Below, one piece after another: positions 26,336-34,510 of a DNA stretch of 64,000 bases (position 1 is its first letter; each line of letters starts with the position of its first letter). This stretch comes from Pedobacter quisquiliarum (GTDB lineage Bacteria; Bacteroidota; Bacteroidia; Sphingobacteriales; Sphingobacteriaceae): positions 248,001 to 312,000 of the forward strand of contig NZ_BMIL01000003.1 of NCBI RefSeq assembly GCF_014642175.1, in the 5' to 3' direction. The notes below the pieces were generated by a model. It did not search any database, was not told the origin of the DNA, and was given only the letters and a program-made list of their open reading frames with translations. The translations under genes and the position numbers were made by a program.

Positions 26336-26487
26336 GCAGCATACGCCTGCAGCAATCGATATTTGTATCGTGGAAATGTCGTGTAGCGTTTAAAAACATT
26401 TGACGACTCACAAATTACATTGTCCATGCAGGTTTACGCCTAAGCCCGCTGGCAATGTACCTGAACAATAGCAATCAATATAAATTT

Positions 26488-27552
26488 ATGAGCACAACAG
26501 AAGTAAAAGCTTACGGCACCGAAGCTGCCGAGGCACCCTTAAATCAATTGAATATTCCACGCAGAACGCCAACGGCGCACGACGTGGAAATTGAAATCCT
26601 ATTTTGTGGTGTTTGTCATTCCGACATCCACACCGTCAGAAATGAATGGCACAACACCATGTACCCTTCCGTACCGGGCCACGAGATCGTTGGTCGTGTG
26701 CTTAGCGTAGGCGGTCATGTGTCTAAATTTAAGCAAGGTGACCTGGTCGGGGTAGGCTGTATCGTAGATTCCTGCCGCGAGTGCCAATACTGCCAGGAAG
26801 GTCTGGAGCAATACTGCGAGCCGGGTATGACTGGGACTTACAACTCCCCGGATGCACACCTGGAAGGTAAACCAACTTTCGGCGGTTACTCAGAGCGCGT
26901 GGTGGTTGATGAAAACTACGTGTTGCGCATTCCTGAAAATCTTGACCTCGCCGCAACGGCACCATTGCTTTGCGCAGGTATCACCACATATTCGCCATTG
27001 AAGCACTGGAACGTTGGTCCCGGTAAGAAAGTTGGTGTTGTCGGTATCGGCGGTTTGGGCCACATGGCCATCAAGATTGCAAACGCTATGGGTGCGGAAG
27101 TTGTAGCCTTTACCACTTCAGAATCCAAGTTTGCAGAAGCAAAAAGACTGGGCGCACATGAAGTCGTGTTATCGAAAGATCCGGAGCAGATGGCTGCTTA
27201 CCAGGGTAAACTACACTTCATCCTGGATGCGGTTTCTGCACAGCACGACATCAATGCTTTCCTTGCGCTGCTTCGCGTAGATGGATCGTTGGCATTGGTT
27301 GGCGCACCTGAAGAAGCACTTCCGGTTGCGGCATTCAGCCTGATTCCGGGACGTAAGAGTTTCTCCGGTTCCATGATCGGTGGTATCGCGGAAACACAGG
27401 AGATGCTGGATTTCTGCGGTGAACACAACATCACGGCCGACATCGAGATGATCGACATGAACGAAGTGAATGAAGCTTATGAGCGCATGATCAAAGGCGA
27501 CGTGAAATACCGCTTCGTAATTGACATGGCGACCTTAAAAGGCCAAAACTAA
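26488..27552 (+). CDS. Zinc-dependent alcohol dehydrogenase, CAD/YahK type
   Basis: A 354-residue medium-chain NADP(H) aldehyde reductase/alcohol dehydrogenase. The catalytic zinc site is CGVCHSDIH with GHEIVG. The structural zinc site is C-x2-C-x2-C-x7-C in CRECQYCQEGLEQYC. The Rossmann motif is GIGGLGHMAIK. This is the cinnamyl-alcohol-dehydrogenase branch (E. coli YahK), usually reducing aldehydes. The ATG at 26488 (MSTTEVKAYG) gives the family N-terminus; the frame to 26455 adds 11 odd residues. Confidence 0.9.
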   Translation: MSTTEVKAYGTEAAEAPLNQLNIPRRTPTAHDVEIEILFCGVCHSDIHTVRNEWHNTMYPSVPGHEIVGRVLSVGGHVSKFKQGDLVGVGCIVDSCRECQYCQEGLEQYCEPGMTGTYNSPDAHLEGKPTFGGYSERVVVDENYVLRIPENLDLAATAPLLCAGITTYSPLKHWNVGPGKKVGVVGIGGLGHMAIKIANAMGAEVVAFTTSESKFAEAKRLGAHEVVLSKDPEQMAAYQGKLHFILDAVSAQHDINAFLALLRVDGSLALVGAPEEALPVAAFSLIPGRKSFSGSMIGGIAETQEMLDFCGEHNITADIEMIDMNEVNEAYERMIKGDVKYRFVIDMATLKGQN

Positions 27553-27600
27553 ATTAATATGGCTGGTACAGCGTCGCTGTATCAGCCATATCTTTACCAT

Positions 27601-28113
27601 TTAAGGTTGCGTAACCTTAAGCTTAATTGCCTTCCCGCCATCCAGGCTGCTTACGCCGCCGCCGGTATATTTAATTGTATAATCGCCCGGAGCTAAAACA
27701 TAGTTTTTTGCAGCATTAAAGACCGTCCTTACACTATCGTGTGCGGCTACTTCAATGTAGGCTTCCGCAGGAGGTGGCATAACCCTTCTCGCCATTGCTC
27801 CGGTAAATTCTGCTTCTTTACCCGCTGTATCCATAATCTCCAGGTACTTCCCTAAGAAAGGTTCAAAGGGTGTTTCCCATTTTACAAAGCGCTGCGCGCT
27901 GTCTGCATGGTTAACGATGGTGAAGGACAGCATAACCGAGTCTGGTGTAAATACCGTCGCGGCGGGTGCCAGCCGGGTTTCCAGTTTAGCCGCCATCGGC
28001 GCATTTGCTGCCGTGCTGTCTAAGTTCAAAGTATCAGCAGTTGCACTAAGCTTGCGGTTCTGACAGCCACTTGCGGCTGCAACCAGGAGTAAGCATGTTA
28101 ATATTTGACGCAT
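27601..28113 (-). CDS. Lipoprotein with M35-propeptide-like domain, no protease domain
   Basis: A 170-residue predicted lipoprotein: signal peptide with lipobox AASGC at Cys17. The mature part has SVMLSFTIVNHADSAQRFVKWETPFEPF, RRVMPPPAEAYIEV and PGDYTIKYTGGG. These blocks recall the N-terminal domain of peptidyl-Lys/deuterolysin-type (M35) metallopeptidases, but the HExxH catalytic domain is absent. It may serve as an inhibitor or binding domain; this is inference. It converges with the alcohol dehydrogenase gene. Confidence 0.65.
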   Translation of the reverse strand: MRQILTCLLLVAAASGCQNRKLSATADTLNLDSTAANAPMAAKLETRLAPAATVFTPDSVMLSFTIVNHADSAQRFVKWETPFEPFLGKYLEIMDTAGKEAEFTGAMARRVMPPPAEAYIEVAAHDSVRTVFNAAKNYVLAPGDYTIKYTGGGVSSLDGGKAIKLKVTQP

Positions 28114-28163
28114 CTTGTTTTTGAGGTAAATGTAGCTAAAATGCTGCCGAAATCTCGGCCTCC

Positions 28164-28541
28164 TCAGCTCGCGTTACTTTTCTCATCCAGCACCATTTTT
28201 ATTTTCATAACGAAGCGGTCGAGGTCAAATGGTTTCGCCAGAAAATGATCTGCTTTACCGTCAGAAATGGCGAACTCCCCGTTGGCATGTGCCGACATGA
28301 TCACGACCGGAATGTCGGATGTCGACGGCGAGCTTTTGATCTCCCTGCAGAGGTCAAGCCCAGAGCCATCCGGCAGCCGCACATCCAGCAGGAACAAATC
28401 CGGCTGCTGTGTTTTATCGCGACTTTTAAAGTCATTGATGCTATCAAAGAGTTGGAGTTTGTATCCAGCTTCAGATAGCACGTATTCTAAAATATACCTG
28501 ATGTCTTCATCATCTTCCACAATATGTATCAATCGCTCCAT
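28164..28541 (-). CDS. Stand-alone response regulator receiver (CheY-like)
   Basis: A 125-residue single receiver domain with no output domain. The acidic pocket is VEDDED at 8-13, the phospho-acceptor is Asp53 in LFLLDVRLPDGSG, the switch Ser is in VIMSAHA and the Lys is in FLAKPFD. No histidine kinase is adjacent. It probably relays phosphate or binds a partner. About 190 bases without a gene separate it from umuC. Confidence 0.85.
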   Translation of the reverse strand: MERLIHIVEDDEDIRYILEYVLSEAGYKLQLFDSINDFKSRDKTQQPDLFLLDVRLPDGSGLDLCREIKSSPSTSDIPVVIMSAHANGEFAISDGKADHFLAKPFDLDRFVMKIKMVLDEKSNAS

Positions 28542-28734
28542 AGGTCGGTAATTTTTACATACTGTAACTCCGACCGGGTTTTAAGGTTTAGCGATTTCCC
28601 ATAAACCGTATTTATTGAAGCCCGGTTAAGGGCAGGATTAAAGCTGGTTAAGTATTTTCAACACCTATCATGCTGTACAAACGGGATTAATCACCAGAAA
28701 ACGGTGCTTTATCGCAGGGCAACCGTTGCCTTCA

Positions 28735-30012
28735 TCATTTTGCCTGCACCACAATCACCTCTTCCAACCTTGTGGTGAAGCGGCGGGAGAGGAATTCCTG
28801 CTTCATGAACCACTTCTTTTCGAAACCCATGGCCGCATAGCGGATGGTATCTTTCCCGTAGTTCTGGTTCAGCTGATCGATCACCTTCAGCGCCTTTTGC
28901 AGCTTGGCCGTTTTCGCGGTGTCGACCTGCTCGAACAAAGATGCCTGCACCTGTGATGCGGAACGAAGATCCCGGAGCTCAATGCCGACCTTCTGGTACC
29001 GCGGACCTTTAACGTAAATCTTCCGCAATGCACCGAGTGCCGCTTTGATTAGCACCGCCGTATCGTTGGTGGGTACATCAATCTTCACATCCAGTCCTGC
29101 GGAATACAGATTTTCCACCACCGCGAAGCGACTCGTATGACAAAACACAAAGATCCGGCTGCAGACCGAGCGTTGTGCGCGTAGCTTCAACGCGGCATTG
29201 GCAACGTAGGTGGCCAGTGCTTCTTCCATTGGGGCGAGCTCTGTTTCCATGACCCCGAAGGACCGCGCCGTAGAGATCCCTTCCTTGTCCGGCCGGTCGT
29301 ACTCCATCGGGATACACCTTTGTCCATGCAGTTCCAGGTAGGTGCGACGCCCCTGGATGGTCATCAGCTTCAGTACAAAATCCTCCGGCAGGCGGGTAAA
29401 GTCGTACGCATTATAAACCCCTTTACGGATGAGCTTAATGGCGTAGCGCGGACCGATCCCCCAGACATCGTCGATCTCCGTCAGCTTCAGTGCCGCTTCC
29501 ACCTGTTCAGGTGTCTCCATCACATATACCCCTGTTTCCTTGTGATGCTTTTTGGCCAGCTTGTTCGCCACCTTGGCGAGTGTTTTTGTGGCACCTATGC
29601 CGATGCAGACCGGCACACCGGTGTACTGCAGGATCTTTGCCCGGAGCTCGAGCGCCAGCTGCTGCAGGTCGTGGTATTTAAAACCCTGCAGGTCGCAGAA
29701 GCATTCGTCAATGGAATAAATCTCCTGGTCGGGGAAGGTCCTGCGCACAATCGCCGTAATGCGGCGCATCATGTCCTGGTACAGCGTATAGTTGGAGGAG
29801 CGCCACCAGAGGTCGCCACTTTGCTGCAACTCCCGCATTTCAAAGTAGGGCGTACCCATTTTGATGCCGAGGGTTTCTTTCGCTTCATTGGACCGGGATA
29901 TGGCGCAGCCATCATTGTTGGAGAGCACACAGCCGGCTTTGCCCTGCAGTTCGGGTTGGAACACCCGCTCTGCACTAACGTAAAAGTTGTTCGAATCTAT
30001 TAATGCGAGCAC
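28735..30012 (-). CDS. umuC: Y-family DNA polymerase, UmuC (pol V catalytic subunit)
   Basis: A 425-residue translesion polymerase. Catalytic carboxylates are Asp6 in LIDSNNFY and Asp102/Glu103 in SIDECFCD. IGATKTLAKVANKLAK and GIGPR follow (thumb HhH), then the little-finger domain and a UmuC-type C-terminus (DUF4113-like). Length equals E. coli UmuC. It starts at a GTG 38 bases inside the end of umuD, indicating translational coupling. Confidence 0.92.
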   Translation of the reverse strand: MLALIDSNNFYVSAERVFQPELQGKAGCVLSNNDGCAISRSNEAKETLGIKMGTPYFEMRELQQSGDLWWRSSNYTLYQDMMRRITAIVRRTFPDQEIYSIDECFCDLQGFKYHDLQQLALELRAKILQYTGVPVCIGIGATKTLAKVANKLAKKHHKETGVYVMETPEQVEAALKLTEIDDVWGIGPRYAIKLIRKGVYNAYDFTRLPEDFVLKLMTIQGRRTYLELHGQRCIPMEYDRPDKEGISTARSFGVMETELAPMEEALATYVANAALKLRAQRSVCSRIFVFCHTSRFAVVENLYSAGLDVKIDVPTNDTAVLIKAALGALRKIYVKGPRYQKVGIELRDLRSASQVQASLFEQVDTAKTAKLQKALKVIDQLNQNYGKDTIRYAAMGFEKKWFMKQEFLSRRFTTRLEEVIVVQAK

Positions 30013-30448
30013 TGTTCCTCCTGCGTTGATCTAAAATACTGTGTGGTACTACGCCCCAGATTTGAAACTGGGTGCTTTCATTCCGCTCTATCGGTTTATA
30101 GTAGGGGTTGTCGGGCATCAGGTATTCCTGACTGCCTTTGCGGTAATAGGCGCGGAGGATGAACTCATTGTCGATGATGCCCACCACGATATCGCCGGGT
30201 GCCGGGGTCAGCGACTTGTCGACCACCAGCAGGTCATCCGGGAAAATGCCCGAGCCCACCATACACTCACCGGTTACCCTGGCAAAGAACGTGGCCTCCG
30301 GGTACTTGCTCACATAGTCATTTAGATCAATCCTTGCTTCTTCATAATCTGCTGCCGGACTTTCGAAACCGGCGTGTATCTTTTCTGCAAACAGCGGGAT
30401 CAGCGTACCCTGTTCCGCTGCCCGTTCATATATCAGTAGTTCTTTCAT
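29975..30448 (-). CDS. umuD: UmuD-like S24 protein with altered catalytic dyad
   Basis: A 157-residue homologue of UmuD, partner of pol V. It aligns along its length with E. coli UmuD: a cleavage region KIHAGFESPAADY with the Ala26-Gly27 bond, ARIDLN, then the S24 fold. At the nucleophile position the motif is TGECMVGSGI, so Ser60 of E. coli is Cys62. At the general-base position the strand DNEFILRAYY has Arg99 where E. coli has Lys97. Both substitutions were checked in codons (TGT and CGC). Self-cleavage as known may therefore be lost or may use a different chemistry. A perfect palindrome sits over its promoter. Confidence 0.88.
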   Translation of the reverse strand: MKELLIYERAAEQGTLIPLFAEKIHAGFESPAADYEEARIDLNDYVSKYPEATFFARVTGECMVGSGIFPDDLLVVDKSLTPAPGDIVVGIIDNEFILRAYYRKGSQEYLMPDNPYYKPIERNESTQFQIWGVVPHSILDQRRRNSARINRFEQLLR

Positions 30449-30452
30449 AGCT

Positions 30453-30490
30453 CAAACTTAATGCTGCAAATATTGCTAATAATATTAGCA
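30453..30490 (-). promoter_or_regulatory. umuDC promoter with 17-bp palindromic operator candidate
   Basis: On the minus strand a TAAGTTTG -7 element (30453-30460) ends 4 bases before the umuD ATG. Thirteen bases further upstream lies a perfect palindrome TGCTAATA-N-TATTAGCA (30474-30490), placed over the expected -33 region. This is where a repressor such as a LexA-like protein would block RNA polymerase. Confidence 0.6.
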
Positions 30491-30616
30491 TAACAACAGC
30501 AATGTTGATAAGTTTTCCGGATTAAAGCTAAATAATGTAGTTCATGATCTTTGTTTTTCAGTGAGAGCAGGGGGTGTTTATGCCGGTTTTACGATGCTGT
30601 TTTCTAAACAAAGGGC

Positions 30617-30624
30617 TATATTTG
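30617..30624 (+). promoter_or_regulatory. TAnnTTTG element next to the DUF389 start
   Basis: TATATTTG matches the -7 consensus and ends 4 bases before the ATG at 30629, again suggesting a leaderless transcript. No clear -33 element is seen. Confidence 0.45.
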
Positions 30625-30628
30625 AGTT

Positions 30629-31957
30629 ATGAGCGAGATTTACCAGGCCTTTAAAAACTTTGTTGTTTACCGGTTCAATCTTCATGAAGACAGTGAGGAT
30701 AATGATCTTACGATTGAGTCGATCAAGAAGAATGTTGAGTTCCGCGGTGCCAATTTATGGACGCTGATCTTTGCGATTTTCATCGCTTCCATTGGCCTGA
30801 ATGTAAACTCTACGGCGGTGATCATCGGGGCCATGCTCGTGTCGCCTTTGATGGGTCCGATCATGGGCGTAGGTCTTGGGATTGGTATCAATGATTTCGA
30901 TCTGGTGAAAAAGAGTTTGCGAAATCTCGGCATTGCCACCATCATCAGTATTGCCACTTCCTTCCTGTACTTCTGGATCACGCCACTGCATCAGGCCTCC
31001 TCAGAACTCCTGGCGCGGACCTCACCATCCATTTGGGACGTATTCATTGCAGGGCTTGGCGGACTTGCGGGTATTGTCGCGGCAACGCGGAAGGAGAAGA
31101 GTAATGCCATACCGGGTGTTGCAATTGCGACTGCATTGATGCCGCCTTTATGTACAGCGGGTTTCGGTTTGGCTTCGGGAAATCTCTATTTCTTTCTGGG
31201 TGCACTGTATCTCTATTTCATCAACAGCATCTTCATTTGTGTAGCCACCTTTGTCATTGTTCGCTTCCTGAATTTCCCGAAGAAGGAGTTTCAGGATAAA
31301 GCCTATGAAAGGAAGGTCCGGAGATACATCTGGTTGATTGTAACCATTACAACGTTGCCGAGCGTGTTCCTGGCGTACCGCATTGTGGATAAGAGCATCT
31401 TTGAGAACAATGCAGAAGCCTTTGTGCAGGAGGAGCTGAATTTCAAGAATACGCAGGTGATCGCTAAAAACTATAAGTACAATGAGAAAGGTCACGAAAT
31501 AGACCTGTTGCTGCTGGGGGCAGAACTGTCCAAACAGCAGATTGATACCTTAAAAAGCAGGATGGCGCGGTACAAGCTGAACCAGACGAAGTTGAGCATC
31601 CGCCAGGGTTTGAATGCGAAGAACGAGCTTGATCTCTCACAGATCAAGGCCAGTATCCTGGAGACCGTTTATCAGGGTCGGCCGACGGAACAGAAAACGG
31701 CTTCTACCTACACCAGAATCGAACAGCCCATTCCGGATATCCGGGCAGAGCTTCGTTCGCTATACCCACAGCTGAAACAATACAGCATTACGAACGTGGC
31801 GGTACACCATTTGGATACCAACAGGACGGATACCATCACGATGTTGGTGGGGCGCTTTGATCGGGCACTCCCGGGGGCGGAACAGCGAAGAATGGCGGTC
31901 TGGCTAAAGAACCGCCTGAAGGTTGATTCCCTGCAGCTGATTACGCAGGCGGATTAA
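30629..31957 (+). CDS. DUF389/TIGR00341 family membrane protein
   Basis: A 442-residue inner-membrane protein. The N-terminal roughly 45 residues are soluble. About six helices follow, with the family hallmark ASIGLNVNSTAVIIGAMLVSPLMGPIMGVGLGIGI, then GIVAATRKEKSNAIPGVAIATALMPPLCTAGFGLA. A soluble C-terminal domain of about 190 residues ends the protein. Function of the family is not established. The 3' end overlaps the convergent nhaA gene by 17 bases. Confidence 0.85.
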   Translation: MSEIYQAFKNFVVYRFNLHEDSEDNDLTIESIKKNVEFRGANLWTLIFAIFIASIGLNVNSTAVIIGAMLVSPLMGPIMGVGLGIGINDFDLVKKSLRNLGIATIISIATSFLYFWITPLHQASSELLARTSPSIWDVFIAGLGGLAGIVAATRKEKSNAIPGVAIATALMPPLCTAGFGLASGNLYFFLGALYLYFINSIFICVATFVIVRFLNFPKKEFQDKAYERKVRRYIWLIVTITTLPSVFLAYRIVDKSIFENNAEAFVQEELNFKNTQVIAKNYKYNEKGHEIDLLLLGAELSKQQIDTLKSRMARYKLNQTKLSIRQGLNAKNELDLSQIKASILETVYQGRPTEQKTASTYTRIEQPIPDIRAELRSLYPQLKQYSITNVAVHHLDTNRTDTITMLVGRFDRALPGAEQRRMAVWLKNRLKVDSLQLITQAD

Positions 31958-33128
31958 TATTTTTCTTTTTACTGCTGTAGTTGAGTACCATATAACCCAG
32001 GAAACCGGAGAGTACGGAGCCCACTAAAATGGAGAACTTGGCTTCCTGTACCAGGAGCGGATCTGAAAAGGAAAGTATCGAGATGAAGATCGACATCGTA
32101 AATCCGATACCGCCCAGCAGGCCCAGGCCCAGTATGTGGATCCAGTCGGCACGTTCCGGAAGCTGACTGATCTTTAGCTTCACACTCAGCCAGGATACCA
32201 GCATGATGCCGATGGGTTTGCCGAGAACCAGTCCGAGCACGATACCCATGCCCAAGGCGGTAAACAGACCTTCAACCATGCCCGCTTCAAAGCGGATGTT
32301 GGTATTCGCCAGGGCGAAGATGGGAATGATCAGAAAGTTCACTGGCTTGGTTAGCGCATGTTCCAGTTTTTCAAGTGGGGATTCTGTATCATCTTCTGTG
32401 GTTGGCAGGCTCAGGGCCGTAAGTACGCCGGCGATGGTGGCGTGAATGCCCGAATGGTGCACGAAGTACCAGATGAATACACCCGGAATCAGGTAAAAAA
32501 ACAGGTTCTTTATCCCGAAGCGGTTGAAAAGGAACAGCATGCCCAGGATCGCGGCAGCATAAACCAGGTTCATATAATGCAGTTCGGAGGAGTAGAAGAT
32601 CGCAATGACCAGGATGGCCAGCAAATCATCTACAATGGCCAGTGCGGCCAGGAATATTTTTAGGGAAACCGGCACGCGGTCGCTAAGCAGGGCCAGGATC
32701 GCCAGTGCAAAGGCGATGTCGGTTGCCATGGGGATGCCCCAGCCATGTATGGTGGGTTTGCCACCGTTAAAAAAGCCGTAAATTAATGCGGGTACAATCG
32801 CACCGCCGATGGCACATATGATCGGCAGGATGGCTTTCTTCGGGGAAGAAAGTTCTCCTTCAACCACTTCACGTTTAATCTCGAGGCCGACCAGCAGAAA
32901 GAAGATGGCCATCAGGCCGTCGTTAATCCAGAGCGCTACAGAATAGCGGAGGTGTACCGCGCTGTTTTCGAAGCCAAGCTGCGTTTCTAATATGTTGTTG
33001 AATCCATCGCCGAGGGGTGTATTTGCTATGATCAGAGATAAGATCAGGCAGGCAAAGAGGATCATTCCACTGGCGGAAGTTGAACTGAAAAAGTTCTTAA
33101 ATGCGTGTAAGTTGAAGGATTTGCTCAT
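31941..33128 (-). CDS. nhaA: Na+/H+ antiporter NhaA
   Basis: A 395-residue, roughly 12-helix inner-membrane antiporter exchanging sodium for protons in pH and salt homeostasis. The pore Asp pair is in the AALAIVDDLLAILVIA block (Asp163/164 of E. coli). The TDIAFALAILALL segment and GGIGFTMSIFIS are also diagnostic. Length matches the family. The PRC-barrel gene lies 21 bases upstream on the same strand, probably the same transcript. Confidence 0.93.
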   Translation of the reverse strand: MSKSFNLHAFKNFFSSTSASGMILFACLILSLIIANTPLGDGFNNILETQLGFENSAVHLRYSVALWINDGLMAIFFLLVGLEIKREVVEGELSSPKKAILPIICAIGGAIVPALIYGFFNGGKPTIHGWGIPMATDIAFALAILALLSDRVPVSLKIFLAALAIVDDLLAILVIAIFYSSELHYMNLVYAAAILGMLFLFNRFGIKNLFFYLIPGVFIWYFVHHSGIHATIAGVLTALSLPTTEDDTESPLEKLEHALTKPVNFLIIPIFALANTNIRFEAGMVEGLFTALGMGIVLGLVLGKPIGIMLVSWLSVKLKISQLPERADWIHILGLGLLGGIGFTMSIFISILSFSDPLLVQEAKFSILVGSVLSGFLGYMVLNYSSKKKNINPPA

Positions 33129-33149
33129 CTGCCGAAGATAGGCATTCCT

Positions 33150-33815
33150 TTATAAATCTGCGGAACGCTGCGCTAAATCTGCCCTGCTCAGCATGACAGA
33201 AACGGCATAAGTACTAAAATCTATGGAAGCGATGCTGTGCGTTGCAACCATCAGGAGTTCGCCACTTGCAGGCTCCGCCAGCTCAATGATCAGGTGCGGC
33301 AGGGTCCAATCGGAGGTGTTTACGAGGAAGTCGACCGTTTCGCCCAGGTAGCCGTCCGGGTTGTAGACGGTATAGTCTCGCACGTGTTTGTAGCTTCGCA
33401 GGTGTTTGTCCGCTTTGCTATCTTCCTCGGTTTCCGCTTTAAGCACCCTGGCCACTTTTACCATGCCGGTGGTCGGGTAGCCCATGCCGGCGCCGCCATA
33501 GTAGGGCCAAGCATAATAGTCGTTCAACTTCTTTTCCAGCTGTTTGGAAACAGGCAGGTCGGTGTCTATGGTAGGACTGCTTTTCACCTGCTCTTTGGTC
33601 ATGTTTACCCGGAGCAGTTTTTCTTGTTCGGCGACGCTTTGTACCGCGTAAGGGGAGATGAGCACCCGGCGGCCGAAGAGCCAGTTGCCGGTTTCCACCA
33701 CAAGGTAGCGGATGTTCCAGTTCTGGTCGTCAAAGTAGAAGTCCTTGACCGTTCCAATTTCCCCCTCTTCTGCGGATAGCGAAAAGCCGATGAGTTTATG
33801 TGTCGATTCCAGCAT
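33150..33815 (-). CDS. PRC-barrel domain protein (two barrels)
   Basis: A 221-residue soluble protein with an N-terminal PRC-barrel (GFSLSAEEGEIGTVKDFYFDDQNWNIRYLVVETGNWL) and a second barrel-like half (YTVYNPDGYLGETVDFLVNTSDWTLPHLIIEL). A linker of about 40 residues rich in Tyr/Gly joins them. PRC-barrels often mediate membrane-proximal or RNA/protein interactions; the exact role is unknown. It precedes nhaA by 21 bases. Confidence 0.85.
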   Translation of the reverse strand: MLESTHKLIGFSLSAEEGEIGTVKDFYFDDQNWNIRYLVVETGNWLFGRRVLISPYAVQSVAEQEKLLRVNMTKEQVKSSPTIDTDLPVSKQLEKKLNDYYAWPYYGGAGMGYPTTGMVKVARVLKAETEEDSKADKHLRSYKHVRDYTVYNPDGYLGETVDFLVNTSDWTLPHLIIELAEPASGELLMVATHSIASIDFSTYAVSVMLSRADLAQRSADL

Positions 33816-33983
33816 AATTCAATTCTTTTCATATAGAACATTGTAGAAATGCTTAAGGTTTTGATTGGGGATGCATTCCAGGGATTTGTAGCTGTTTGCG
33901 TTTGTAGGATCATTATTCTGCTGCGGCTTGCACTTCCAATTTCCGGGAATTCACTACATTTAGAAAAATCAAATTACGCTCTT

Positions 33984-34442
33984 ATGAAAAAGGCACTATG
34001 CGCATTGGCGCTAATCTTATGCATGAGCCAGCTCGGCTTCAGTCAGGACAAAGGGACCTACAGACAAACCCTAAACAAGATGATGGACGTTTCCGGAACA
34101 ACGGCAAGCTATGAAACCATGATCAACCAGATGATAACGCTTTTCAAGGCGCAACAACCAAATGCCAGCGCGGAGGTAATGGCCAACATGGAGCAGGTGC
34201 TGAAAGAATTTAGCATGAGTAAACTTGTGGACAAGCTGGTACCGGTTTACCAGAAGCACATGACGGAAAAAGATCTGAAATGCATCATTGCTTTCTACGA
34301 AACACCAGCGGGCAAGGTTTATGCAGCGAAAGTTCCGCTGATTATGCAAGAATCTATGGTTGCGGGACAGCAGTGGGGTGCAGAAGTTGGTGCTGAAATG
34401 GAACGCAGAATGCAGGCAGCCGCGAAAAGCGACGAGAACTAA
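33984..34442 (+). CDS. Exported DUF2059 protein
   Basis: A 152-residue protein with a signal peptide (MKKALCALALILCMSQLGFSQ) and a DUF2059 domain: MLPV-like FSMSKLVDKLVPVYQKHMTEKDLKCIIAFYETPAGKVYAAKVPLIMQES. The frame extends upstream to 33849, but the signal peptide fixes the ATG at 33984. The family is periplasmic and functionally unknown. A terminator follows. Confidence 0.85.
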   Translation: MKKALCALALILCMSQLGFSQDKGTYRQTLNKMMDVSGTTASYETMINQMITLFKAQQPNASAEVMANMEQVLKEFSMSKLVDKLVPVYQKHMTEKDLKCIIAFYETPAGKVYAAKVPLIMQESMVAGQQWGAEVGAEMERRMQAAAKSDEN

Positions 34443-34458
34443 GCAACTGCAAAGCTGA

Positions 34459-34500
34459 AAAAAGCCCTTGTGATCGATCAGATTACAAGGGCTTTTTATT
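34459..34500 (+). terminator. Terminator between DUF2059 and hydrolase genes
   Basis: Stem aaaaaagcccttgt / acaagggctttttatt around gatcgatcagatt lies between convergent genes. It is AT-flanked on both sides and so probably bidirectional. Confidence 0.85.
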
Positions 34501-34510
34501 TATGGTTCGC

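Noticed and set aside
29320..30003. 227-codon plus-strand frame opposite umuC
   Set aside because: Antisense shadow of a well-supported polymerase gene with all catalytic residues.
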